Shown here: one piece after another, positions 1 through 8,400 of the stretch
Position numbering within the stretch: the first letter of the stretch is position 1
How the letters are laid out: every line of letters starts with the position of its first letter
Source of the DNA: Deltaproteobacteria bacterium
Lineage (GTDB): Bacteria > Myxococcota > UBA796 > SXON01
Direction of reading: 5' to 3'
NCBI GenBank assembly: GCA_947483545.1
Contig: CANKNP010000209.1
Span: forward strand, 1 to 9,194
Length of the DNA stretch: 9,194 nucleotides
Made by a program: the position numbers and the translations under genes
The notes under the pieces: model-generated
Told to the model about the DNA's origin: nothing
Seen by the model: the letters and a program-made list of their open reading frames with translations, nothing else
The model's database searches: none

Positions 1-1051
1 CGGCGGGATTGTCCTGCCGGGTGGAGCAGTAGTAGAGGTAGGTCGGCTTCGATTTCTGACCGCCCTGCCAGACGCGCACGGAGCCGCCGCACGTCCCGCA
101 CCGAAGCCACGGGGTGAGCAGGCCCCGCTCGCCCATGCGGAGCTTGTTCGCGCCGTTCCCGTTGCCGTCCTTGCGGGTGCGGTCGCGGAGGGCGCGCTTG
201 GCTTGGATCCTCGCGAAGGTCTCGTCGTCCACCGCCGCCTCATGGGCGTCGCGGGCGACGATCTCCTCGTTGTGGAGCATATGGCCGCAGTAGGTTGAGC
301 TCCCGAGGATGTTCTGGATGTGCTTCCGGCGCCAGCCGGTGCCGAACTCGCGGTCGATGTCGGCGCGAGAGGGTGGGCTGATGCCTTCCCGGGTGAGGCG
401 CTCTGCGATCCGCAGGTTCCCATCGGCGCCGTTGTCGTACTCGCGGAAGATGCGCTTCACCACCTCGAACGCCGGACGCGACTCCTCGGTCACGGCGAGG
501 CGCTGGCCGTGTTCCGTGCGCTCGATGCCGTAGCCGTAGGGTGCGTGGCCGTACTGCCAGTAGCCTTTTTCGGCCTGGCTCCTCATGCCTCGCACGACAT
601 TGCGGGACAGTTCCTCGGAGTAGCGCTCGGCCAGCCACGCCAGGATCGGCCGGATCAACTTGCGGAAGGACTTGTCGCCAGCGTCGGGCTCCGTGAGCGA
701 GACGACGTCGATGTCGGCCTCGTCGAGTGTGGCGAGCGCTCGGAGCGCGTCGAACATGTTCCGCGCGAGACGGCTGAACGCCCACACGTAGAGGCGGTCG
801 ATCTGCGGGGCGCCACGCTTCTTTGCGCGGTTCGCGTCCCGCTGCGCCTCGGCGCGGGTGATGAGTTGGAGATAGGACGTTCGACGCTTGGTAGAGCGCC
901 CGCTGATCCCTTCGTCGATGAGCCAGTTCTGGGGCGGGATCACCACGCCATCGGCGGCGGCGCGCCTGGTGATTTCCTCTTTTTGTTGCTCGATCGACTT
1001 GTCCTGGCGTGGGTCCGAGCAGCGGAGATAGGCGGCACCGACGAGGGGCAT
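1..1051 (-). CDS. Large serine recombinase (resolvase/integrase family), 3' end off window
   Basis: Site-specific DNA recombinase that would cut and rejoin DNA through a serine nucleophile. 350 codons are visible from an ATG at 1051, and the frame is open to the left edge. The N-terminal resolvase domain begins AAYLRCSDPRQDKSIEQQ, with Ser12 as the likely nucleophile and Arg10 beside it. The conserved arginine segment FSRLARN is at residues 92-98. The central recombinase domain follows, with GYWQYGHAPYGYG at 163-175 and W240..IQNILGSSTYCG to 256. A zinc ribbon starts with LRCGTCGG (Cys318, Cys321) and YYC (Cys342). This order is that of large serine integrases or cassette recombinases rather than small resolvases. 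GGAG lies 5 nt before the ATG. The gene points away from the DISARM genes, 47 nt downstream of the unknown gene at 1099-1710, so the two may be cotranscribed. It could be the integrase of a mobile defence island or a remnant. The family call is firm; the role is inferred. Confidence 0.93.
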   Translation of the reverse strand, partial: MPLVGAAYLRCSDPRQDKSIEQQKEEITRRAAADGVVIPPQNWLIDEGISGRSTKRRTSYLQLITRAEAQRDANRAKKRGAPQIDRLYVWAFSRLARNMFDALRALATLDEADIDVVSLTEPDAGDKSFRKLIRPILAWLAERYSEELSRNVVRGMRSQAEKGYWQYGHAPYGYGIERTEHGQRLAVTEESRPAFEVVKRIFREYDNGADGNLRIAERLTREGISPPSRADIDREFGTGWRRKHIQNILGSSTYCGHMLHNEEIVARDAHEAAVDDETFARIQAKRALRDRTRKDGNGNGANKLRMGERGLLTPWLRCGTCGGSVRVWQGGQKSKPTYLYYCSTRQDNPA

Positions 1052-1056
1052 GGGGG

Positions 1057-1060
1057 CTCC
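1057..1060 (-). promoter_or_regulatory. Ribosome-binding site of the serine recombinase
   Basis: GGAG on the minus strand, 5 nt before the ATG at 1051. It supports that start; no other in-frame ATG or GTG lies between it and the upstream gene's stop. Confidence 0.6.
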
Positions 1061-1098
1061 AGAGAGGTCGGGGTTGTACCTTACATAATGATCGATGG

Positions 1099-1710
1099 CT
1101 ACGCCGCGCGACGAAGAATCGAAGCCTTCACAATCGCAGCCTGCAACGCCCCGAGTGGGAGGCAGGACGCCCAGGCGGCGGCGGTCGGGACGCCCTCCTC
1201 GATCACGGCATCGCCGACCGTCGGCACCCGGAATCGCATCCCATCCGTGACCTCGCGGACGGCCGCGAGCAGGGCGAGGAGCGCGGGAAGGTCGCCGCCG
1301 ACGAGAGGGCCCGCGTGCTCCGCGACGGTGGCGAGCCCGGCGGGGAAGTCCTGGTTTGCGGCGGCGACGGCGAGCGGGACATCACCCCAGGTTGCCCAGA
1401 GGCGGACCGTTGGAACCGGCGCGGCGCAGAGCTCGCCGCCGGGGTGCATCCCCTTCGGGCCGGCGAGCTCAAGGACGGTACCGGTCGGGCTGCCGAAGGT
1501 GACGATGGCGCCGTGGCCGGAGCGGACGAGGGAGCGGACGTCGTCGAGGAGGCGCGCGTGGTGTTGAATGACGGTGGAGGGCACGAGGGCTCCGTGGTGG
1601 GCGAGGTTGCAGGGCACCTGGAATGTGCCATGCCGTACCAGGATCTTCCAGGTAGAATCGCCAACAGCACCAACAGCGGCGCCAACAGCAGCCGACAGCA
1701 CCCACCGCAT
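1099..1710 (-). CDS. Unrecognised protein encoded just upstream of the recombinase
   Basis: I do not recognise this family. The frame ends at a TAG (1101-1099) and is strongly GC-biased at third codon positions over about 1099-1640, as expected for a real gene, while the other frames there read as serine/proline/arginine-rich shadows. The protein is mostly Ala/Val/Leu-rich with two His pairs or near-pairs (NLAHHGA and IQHHARLL), a GSPTGTVLELAG stretch and a hydrophobic helix-like LPALLALLAAVREV. No transmembrane segment or catalytic motif is obvious. The start is uncertain. The frame is open to 1971, with ATGs at 1806 and 1710, a GTG at 1701 and a CTG at 1641. The ATG at 1710 is used tentatively (203 aa), but it would make the first ~17 residues out of the GCTGTTGGC repeats, so the true start may lie closer to 1641. 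It lies 47 nt upstream of the recombinase, same strand, so an accessory or regulatory role is possible but unproven. Confidence 0.6.
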   Translation of the reverse strand: MRWVLSAAVGAAVGAVGDSTWKILVRHGTFQVPCNLAHHGALVPSTVIQHHARLLDDVRSLVRSGHGAIVTFGSPTGTVLELAGPKGMHPGGELCAAPVPTVRLWATWGDVPLAVAAANQDFPAGLATVAEHAGPLVGGDLPALLALLAAVREVTDGMRFRVPTVGDAVIEEGVPTAAAWASCLPLGALQAAIVKASILRRAA

Positions 1711-1802
1711 CGCCAACCGCAGCCAACGGCGGCCAACAGCGCCAACAGCACGGCCAACGGCGCTGTTGGGCCAACGCCGGGCGCTGTGGGCAGGCTGTTG
1801 GG
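1660..1802. repeat. Cluster of degenerate 9-bp GCCAACNGC units
   Basis: On the plus strand, units GCCAACAGC or one-base variants begin at 1660, 1669, 1681, 1691, 1712, 1722, 1732, 1741, 1753 and 1770. Reverse-orientation units (GCTGTTGGG) are at 1762-1770 and 1794-1802. Most adjacent starts are 9-12 bp apart, close to one helical turn, with one gap of 21. The cluster lies at the upstream edge of the unknown minus-strand gene and before the divergent drmD operon. It could be an array of protein-binding sites, a recombinase accessory site or a decayed micro-satellite. It is not CRISPR: units are too short and there are no uniform spacers. Confidence 0.75.
1754..1775. repeat. Inverted repeat inside the GCCAACNGC cluster
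   Basis: CCAACGGCGCTGTTGG at 1754-1769 is a 16-bp palindrome with one imperfect pair. Its right arm GTTGG (1765-1769) also pairs with CCAAC at 1771-1775 across a single G. No T-run follows on either strand, so it is not a convincing terminator. A dimer-binding operator or recombination site is possible. Confidence 0.5.
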
Positions 1803-2059
1803 GCATTTTCCGACCATTGACTATGAAAAGCGAACGGGCTCGGCGCTGCCAGCGTCGGGCTGACCCGCACCACTTCGCGCCAGCCAGAGCGCCCACCGCA
1901 CCACGCGCTGCGACCGTCCACGCCCGTTCATGGCGCCGTGAAGGACGCCCGGTACGGGTTGACGTGGGCAAATGGCCGCAGTGAGCCCGGACCCTGGCGG
2001 AGCCTCGCCGGGACTCGGGAGAAGCGCGACGCCGGGCGGCCGCGCGCCTCTGCGCTCGT

Positions 2060-2065
2060 TACAAT
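2060..2065 (+). promoter_or_regulatory. Possible -10 element of the drmD-drmMI operon
   Basis: TACAAT, one base from the TATAAT consensus, stands out in very GC-rich DNA about 75 nt before the drmD start. No good -35 is visible at 16-18 bp upstream (that segment is all G/C), so activation by a regulator or another sigma factor would be needed. A weak call. Confidence 0.3.
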
Positions 2066-2123
2066 CCCGACTCCCGCCCGGGGGGCCTCGTGCCTGACGA
2101 CGGGGCACTCGCCACCCCGTCCG

Positions 2124-2130
2124 CAGGAGA
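2124..2130 (+). promoter_or_regulatory. Ribosome-binding site deciding the TTG start of drmD
   Basis: CAGGAGA, with AGGAG at 2125-2129, sits 9 nt before the TTG at 2139. The first in-frame ATG (2160) directly abuts GAAGGA with no spacer and the second (2163) is only 3 nt away. The TTG therefore has the better translation signal. Confidence 0.55.
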
Positions 2131-2138
2131 CTCCCCCG

Positions 2139-5100
2139 TTGCAGGCACCCCGCGAAGGAATGATGGCGGTCGTCCGCAATCGGCGGGCGATGATCACCGC
2201 GGTCGCGCCCTTCGACGCGGACGAACAAGGGCGTTTTCACCTCGTGGATGTCGAGTACACCGACGGGCTCGGCATGGAGGCGGACCAGGTGCTCTGGGAG
2301 GTGGAGCCGGGGGCCGAGGTGCTGGAGCCGGCCGCGCTGCCCAAGGTTGGCCAGACCCCGCCGATGGACCCGCGCGAATTCGACGCGATGGTCCGCGCGG
2401 CCCGCTGGTCGGCGCTCACGCCGTCGTTGCCCTTCTCCGGCCTCATCGAGGAGCGCCCGCCGCTGGCCGCCCCGCTCTACGGTGCGATCTACCCCGAGGC
2501 GTACCAACTCGTCCCCGTCCTGCGCGCGCTGGACATGCCGCGCGTCGCCCTCCTGCTCGCCGATGCCGTCGGCCTTGGCAAGACGATCCAGGCCGGGATG
2601 GTGCTGCGCGAGTTGATGCTCCGACGTCGCATCCGGCGCATTCTCGTGATCTGCCCGGCTGCGCTCCGCACCCAGTGGCGCGACGAGATGCAGGACAAGT
2701 TCGCGCTGCCCTTCGAGGTCGTGGACCGCCCGCAGACCTTGAAGCTCCAGAAGGAGCTGGGCGTCGACGCGAACCCGTGGCGCACGCATGAGCGGATCAT
2801 CGCGAGCTACCACTACCTGAAGCAGCCCGACGTACTGGAGCAGTTCCGCAACTCCGCCGAGCCCGGGGACGACGGGCGGCTCCGCTGGGACCTCATCGTC
2901 GTGGATGAGGCACACAACCTCTCCCCCGCGAGCTTCGGCGCCGATTCCGACCTTTCGAAGATGCTCCAGCGCATCTCGCCATGGTTCGAGCACCGGCTTT
3001 TCCTGACCGCCACGCCCCACAACGGGCACACGCGCTCGTTCTCGGGCCTTCTCGAAGCCCTCGACCCGGTGCGGTTCACCCGCAAATCCGAGCTGGACGA
3101 CGAGGATCGCCGCCGCGTCGGCGAGGCTGTCATCCGCCGGCTCAAGAGCGAGATCAACGACAGCTACACCTCGCGCAACGAGCCCGCCCGCTTCTCGGAC
3201 CGGCTGGTCAAGGCGTTGCCGGCGCTCCACTTTGGCGCACAGGAACGCTCGCTCCATCTGGCGCTTCGCGACTTCCGGAAGGCGCTGCGCGCGGCGGTGC
3301 GTACTGCCGCGCCGAACGACCGAACCGCCGCGGCCTTCGCCACCGAGGTGCTCCAGAAGCGCCTGTTGTCCGGCCCGTGGGCCTTCGGGCAGAGCTGGCT
3401 GGCGCTGGTGGAGGGGATGAACGACGAGGGGGCGCCCGCCGAGGCGGTGGCCCGGGTTCGCGCGGTGTCCGTGGACGACACCGACGACGACGCCGAGAAG
3501 GAGAGCCGGCAGCGCCACGCCGGGAAGGTCGTCGGTGCGTGGCTGCGGCAGTGGAAGGATCGTATCGCCGGGGAGATCGCGCCGATCACTGACCTCGTCG
3601 CTGTGCTCGGAGTCACCCGCGTGCCGCCGGGCTTGGAGCCCCCAGCGCAGCGCGCCGCCGTGGTCGAGCGTGCGGCCAAGGTCAGGGCGGATGCGCGCCT
3701 TCGCGCCCTCGAAACCCTCATCGAAGAGCGGCTCCGCTTCGGTCAGACCTGGAAGCCCGACGAGCGCCTCGTCGTGTTCACGGAGTACCTCGCCACCCTG
3801 GACTACCTGCGCGCCCGGTTGCGCGCGCGCTACGGCGACGGCGACTGGCTGCTCACACTGTTCGGCGGCATGAACGACGCGGAGCGCGACGCCGTGAAGC
3901 GCGCCTTCAACAACCCGAGCAACCCCGCCCGGATCCTCGTCGCGACGGACGCGGCCGGGGAAGGTCTCAACCTCCAGCGCGCCGCGCGCTTCCTCCTCCA
4001 TTGGGACATCCCCTGGAACCCCGGGAAGATGGAGCAGCGTAATGGCCGCCTCGACCGCCACGGTCAGGAGCGCAACGTCGAGGTCTTTCACTTCGACAGC
4101 ACCGACGACGCCTCCATGCAATTCCTTGGGAAGGTGCTCCGCAAGCGCAGCCAGACCCGGGAGGACCGCGTGGTCACCGACGAGATCTTCGCCGACGCCA
4201 TCCTCGCCCACTTCGATCTCGACGAGGACGTGGGGCAGAGCGAGTCGCGTCTCAACCGCGCCATCGTCGTCGCTCGTCAGGCCAACGCGGAGGCGGCCGA
4301 TGACTTGCCGGCGAGCGTGGCCTTGCCCGGCGCCGAGGACCAGGCGCGGCTCGAAGCCCTGAAGGCCGAGCTGGACCTGTCCCCGTCGACCCTTCGGGAG
4401 ACCCTGGAGACCGCGCTCGCCGTCGAGACCAGCCGTCCGCGGCTGCATGCCGACGGCCGCGGCCGCGAGCGCCTCGTGCATCCAGTACCGGCGCTCTGGC
4501 AGGACCTCGTCGACCACACGCTCCGCGAGGGCGGCCCCGCGGGCCCGATGCTCGCCCTGGTGTTCGACGCTGCGCACTACGTTCAAACGCGCTCGGGGCG
4601 CCCGGTCTACATCCCGGAGGCTGACTCGCGGCTTCTGCACCTTGGCGATGCGCTTTACCACCGGGTGATGTCCACCTTCGCCCGCTACCGCTTCCCCGGT
4701 GGGCCGAGCGCGGCCACGCGATGGACCGTGCGCGCGGGCGACGTTCCTGCGGGCGCCGACGCGCTGATCCTGCTGACCATCGAGGAGATGGCCGTCAACG
4801 AGCTTCGCGAGCCCTGCCACCATTGGGTGCGTACGTTGGCTCTGCCCGTTCGGGGCGACGTCGTCGGTGAGCCGCTGCCCCACACGGCTGCGTCGACGTG
4901 GGGCGCCTCGACCTGGACAGGCGCCTTGACGCTCGGCGACCGAAGCGCGGCGCGAGACGTGTGGGACGAGGTCGAGGACGAGGTGAAGAGGCGCGTCCAG
5001 GCCATGCAAAAGCACCTGACCGTCTCGATGAAGCAGCGCATCCAGCAGGCCGGGAAGGTGGTCCTCGACGCTGAGAAGAAGCGGTTCGAGAGGCGGCGGA

Positions 5101-5438
5101 AGGAGCTGGAGCGCGCTATCGGCGACAACCAGATCGCGCGCATCGCCAAGGACGCTGAGAAGCTCCGGGAGAAGGCCCGCCAGCTCGCGTTGTTCGCCGA
5201 GATCGACCAGGCGCTCCAGAAGCAGCTCGCCGACCTCGACGCCGAGCTTTCCCTGCGCAAGGGCCACTACGAGCAGGTTCAGCTCCGGTTGGCGGACGAG
5301 GAGGCGCGGACCCTCAAGCAGGTGCTCCCCCTGCGCTACACGCTGCGCGGCGAGGCCCGGGTGTACCCGATCGCCGTGGAAGTTCGCGTGCCCGGGGGCG
5401 TGAGGATGTCCCCCACAGAACAGCGCGGTGTCGCGTGA
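2139..5438 (+). CDS. drmD: DISARM class 1 SNF2-like helicase DrmD
   Basis: Predicted ATP-dependent superfamily 2 (SNF2/Rad54-like) DNA translocase of the DISARM anti-phage system, 1099 aa from a TTG start. A small N-terminal domain (about 1-130, including VLWEVEPGAEVLE) precedes the ATPase. Walker A is DAVGLGKT (142-149, Lys148). Motif Ia lies near ILVICPAALRTQWRDEM. Walker B is DEAH (256-259). Motif III is TATPHNG (290-296). The helicase C-terminal domain has VVFTEYLATLDYLRARL, DAAGEGLNLQ (604-613) and the arginine-finger motif QRNGRLDRHGQ (633-643). Residues about 945-1065 are a long charged coiled coil. All catalytic motifs look intact. The N-terminal pattern and MPRV-LLADAVGLGKT context match DrmD homologues as I recall them. 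The frame extends to a GTG at 1938, but the TTG with its AGGAG is preferred; the ATGs at 2160 and 2163 are alternatives. Its TGA overlaps the drmMI start by 4 bp, implying one transcript and coupled translation. Confidence 0.9.
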   Translation: MQAPREGMMAVVRNRRAMITAVAPFDADEQGRFHLVDVEYTDGLGMEADQVLWEVEPGAEVLEPAALPKVGQTPPMDPREFDAMVRAARWSALTPSLPFSGLIEERPPLAAPLYGAIYPEAYQLVPVLRALDMPRVALLLADAVGLGKTIQAGMVLRELMLRRRIRRILVICPAALRTQWRDEMQDKFALPFEVVDRPQTLKLQKELGVDANPWRTHERIIASYHYLKQPDVLEQFRNSAEPGDDGRLRWDLIVVDEAHNLSPASFGADSDLSKMLQRISPWFEHRLFLTATPHNGHTRSFSGLLEALDPVRFTRKSELDDEDRRRVGEAVIRRLKSEINDSYTSRNEPARFSDRLVKALPALHFGAQERSLHLALRDFRKALRAAVRTAAPNDRTAAAFATEVLQKRLLSGPWAFGQSWLALVEGMNDEGAPAEAVARVRAVSVDDTDDDAEKESRQRHAGKVVGAWLRQWKDRIAGEIAPITDLVAVLGVTRVPPGLEPPAQRAAVVERAAKVRADARLRALETLIEERLRFGQTWKPDERLVVFTEYLATLDYLRARLRARYGDGDWLLTLFGGMNDAERDAVKRAFNNPSNPARILVATDAAGEGLNLQRAARFLLHWDIPWNPGKMEQRNGRLDRHGQERNVEVFHFDSTDDASMQFLGKVLRKRSQTREDRVVTDEIFADAILAHFDLDEDVGQSESRLNRAIVVARQANAEAADDLPASVALPGAEDQARLEALKAELDLSPSTLRETLETALAVETSRPRLHADGRGRERLVHPVPALWQDLVDHTLREGGPAGPMLALVFDAAHYVQTRSGRPVYIPEADSRLLHLGDALYHRVMSTFARYRFPGGPSAATRWTVRAGDVPAGADALILLTIEEMAVNELREPCHHWVRTLALPVRGDVVGEPLPHTAASTWGASTWTGALTLGDRSAARDVWDEVEDEVKRRVQAMQKHLTVSMKQRIQQAGKVVLDAEKKRFERRRKELERAIGDNQIARIAKDAEKLREKARQLALFAEIDQALQKQLADLDAELSLRKGHYEQVQLRLADEEARTLKQVLPLRYTLRGEARVYPIAVEVRVPGGVRMSPTEQRGVA

Positions 5439-8400
5439 ACCTCCACGACGCGTGGACCGCCCTCCGCCACGGAGGGAACCTCCTGTCCATCGAGGCGCTC
5501 GACGGGCTCCCCGGCCGACCGTCTGCGTCGGCCCACTACGCGGATCGGCTCCGCGCGACGCTCGTCTCCCTGCCGTCCGACGGCACCGCAGCCGGCGAGG
5601 CCTTGTCCGCCCTCCTCGACGTGGTCTTGGAGTCTCTCTGTGGACTCGCGGTCGGCTGGCGCAAAGGATCGCACCTGGGCGCGGCCGACGCCGAGAAGCT
5701 GCTCGACGGCACGGTGCTCAAGCCACGGCGCATCCTCGAAGCTCCCGACGGCGACCGGATCGCGGTGTTCACGACGCCCGTCCAGCGTGTGGGCGTCGGC
5801 GCCGGCCGTCGCCCGGTGGCCCAGGTGGTCGAGTACCTCCGTCGGCGCGCCTCCGGGACCGAGCGGCCGTTCGGGCTGCTCACCAATGGGCGGGAATGGC
5901 GCTTTATATGGGCGGACACGGACAGCCTTGCCTGGGTGGAGTGGGACGCCGACCGCTGGCTCGATGCCGACGTGCTCTCGCCCGAGCTGGACGTCTTCCG
6001 TCGCATCCTCTCGTGGCCTGCCCTCGCGCGATCCGGGGGGGCACTTTCGCCACTTCTCGCGGCGATCCGAGACACGCGCCGTGGTCAGGCAAAGCTGTCA
6101 AAGGAGCTTGGGGAGCGGGTTCGGCGCGCCGTCGAGACGCTGCTTCGGGCTCGCGCGCCGGTGGTGGGCCCGGCTTGGGAGAAGCACGCCGGGGCGGACC
6201 TGTATGTGGCCGCATGCCACGTTGTCATGCGGCTGGTGGTGGTGCTCTTCGCCGAGGCGCGCGAGCTGCTCCCAGCCGACAATGCCATCTATCACCAGGC
6301 TTACGGCCTGCGGGGGCTGCTCGATCAGCTCGACCGGTTGACCCCTGAGCGTCGCCGTAGCCGGCACGCAGCCTGGCCGCGCCTCCTCGCGTTGTTCCGC
6401 CTGCTCCACGGCGGCTCGCCCCATCCGGCGATCGCGGTGCCCGCCTACGGGGGTGACCTCTTCAAAGTGGGTGACGCCACGGGAGACGGCGTTCAGCGCG
6501 CGCTCGCTCTGCTCGAAGCCATCACTGACCCGCCCGACGACGACGCCCTTCATCGCATCCTCGTGATGCTCACCCGAACGGAGGTGCGCGTGCGGGAGGG
6601 GGCCGCCTGGCGAAAGGTGGCGGCGCCGGTGGATTTCACGGAGCTGACCAGCGAGTACATCGGCATCCTCTACGAGGGTCTGCTCGACTACGAGCTGCGC
6701 CGCGCTGGGGCCGAGCCCATCGTGTTCCTCGCGTTGGGTGACCAGCCGGCGCTGCCTCTGGACCGGCTGGAGGGGATGGACGACAAGTCGCTCGCCGCGC
6801 TGGTCGAGAAGGCGAAGGTCAAGAAGTCTGCTGCGAAGGAGGAGGACGGGGACGCGGAGGAGGAGGGTGACGACGGCGACGAGGCCGAGTCGGAAGAGGA
6901 GAGCGCAGAGGCGCCCGCCGATGTTGCCGAAGAGGTCGGAGAGCTGAGCCTCGACGACACCCGCGCCGCCGCGCGTGCCCGCGCGGTGGAGTGGGGTCGC
7001 AAGGCGGCTCGGGTCGGGAAGCTCGTGAAGAAGGGCAAGCCTACGGACCCGGCGTATCTGCGGGATCTGGACGCGGCAGCAAACCAGCTCATCGCCGATG
7101 TGAAGCTTCCTGGTGAGCTGTTCCTGGTGCGCTGGGGCGGCACCAGGAAGGGGGCGGGGACGTTCTATACGCGGCCGCAGCTCACGATGCCGACGGTGCG
7201 GCGGACGTTGGAGCCGCTGTTGTACGAGGATGGAAAGGTCCGGACGCCGGAGGCGATCCTCGCGCTCAAGGTCTGCGATCCCGCGATGGGGTCGGGGAGT
7301 TTTCTGGTCGCGGCGCTGCGCACGTTGACGGGGGCGCTCGTCGAGTCGCTCCACGTCCACGAGCGGCTCACGACGGAGAACGGGGCAACGGCGATTCGAT
7401 GCGAGGCGTTCCCTGTCGCGGATCGGGTGCTGCCGGCGTCATCCGTTCCGGGGGCGGTGGATGAGCGGCTCGATGCGCTGGTGCGGCGGGCGGTGGTCGA
7501 GCACTGTTTGTATGGGGTTGACCTGGATCCACTCGCCGTCGAGCTGGGTCGGGTGGCGCTATGGGTTGAGACCCTGGATCGCCGGCTCCCGTTTACGTTT
7601 TTGGACCACAAGCTGCGCTGCGGGAACGCGCTGATCGGGACGTGGTTGGACAGGTTTCGGGACTATCCGCTGCTGGCGTTTGATCGGGAGAGTCCGGATC
7701 GGAAGTGGAAGGGGGTGCACCACGAAGCCGATACTTGGCATGACGCGCTCAATGCAAGGCGGGCCACGGTTATCGCAGAGCAGGCCGCGCTCCTGAGCAC
7801 GCAGGCTCGGCTGTTCCCCGGCACCTCCGACGAGGAGTTGAAGAATGCAGTCGCCCGCGTGCGGCGGCTTTACCGCGAACTGCGGGCGGTTCCCGCGGGC
7901 CTACCCCACGAGCGGGCGCGCATCTGGCGCGAGCGCATCCAGACCGATGCGGCGTTGGTGCAGGTGCGGACGGCCTTCGACACATGGTGCGCGCTGTGGT
8001 TCTGGCCGCTGGACCGGCTCGCCGACGTGCCAGGTCCGCGTGATCTCCATGCACCGAGCCACGCCGCGAAGTCGGTGGCCAAGGGCGTGCGGGAGCGGTT
8101 GCGGTTCTTCCACTGGGAGCTGGAATTTCCGGACGTGTTCACGGGGGAGAACGCCGGGTTTGACGCCGTGGTAGGGAATCCGCCTTGGGAGACGCAAAAG
8201 CCAAGCTCTAAGGAGTTTTTCAGCAACTTTGATCCGCTCTACCGGGCCTACGGAAAGCAGCAGGCGCTCGCGGTGCAGAAACGCATGTTCGAGGATCAGC
8301 GTGCTGTTGAGGATGAGTGGCTCTCCTACAACGGGGATTTTAAGGACAAGGGTAACTTTGTACGCTTCTCGGGAGAGCCGTTCGGTGATGGCAAAGTCGC

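Larger units (their letters stand above)
1803..2138. other. Divergent intergenic region upstream of drmD
   Basis: About 335 bases between the repeat cluster and the chosen drmD start. The drmD frame is open back to 1938 but the extra residues look non-conserved and Arg/Pro-rich. A locally AT-richer patch (about 1805-1830, containing TTGACT at 1817-1822) may belong to a promoter, but no matching -10 follows at normal spacing. I see no RNA gene, terminator or attachment-site direct repeat here. Confidence 0.5.

Noticed and set aside
320..1567. 415-codon plus-strand open frame
   Set aside because: It runs antisense over the recombinase and the unknown gene without respecting their boundary, and has no recognisable motifs.
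1660..1802. CRISPR array
   Set aside because: Repeats are 9 bp, degenerate and sometimes inverted, with 0-12 bp between them. There are no cas genes nearby.
1203..1817. Minus-strand frame giving a hydrophobic, membrane-like stretch (LLALLAAV, LLLAPLLVLLAIL)
   Set aside because: The hydrophobic run is the repeat cluster read in another frame. The rest is Ser/Pro/Arg-rich out-of-frame sequence of the unknown gene.
1817..1845. Sigma-70 promoter from TTGACT at 1817-1822
   Set aside because: The segment at 16-18 bp spacing is TCGGCG-like with no -10 resemblance.
1821..1931. 36-codon minus-strand ORF from an ATG at 1931
   Set aside because: No ribosome-binding site or conserved features, and too short to support in this base composition.
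1821..5267. 1148-codon open frame on the minus strand, antisense to drmD
   Set aside because: It mirrors the strong third-position GC bias of drmD. Its Leu/Val/Arg/Gly-rich translation has no domain logic, while the plus strand carries all helicase motifs.
6098..7360. 420-codon minus-strand open frame antisense to drmMI
   Set aside because: A shadow of the GC-rich methyltransferase frame; its Arg/Gln/His-rich translation resembles no family.
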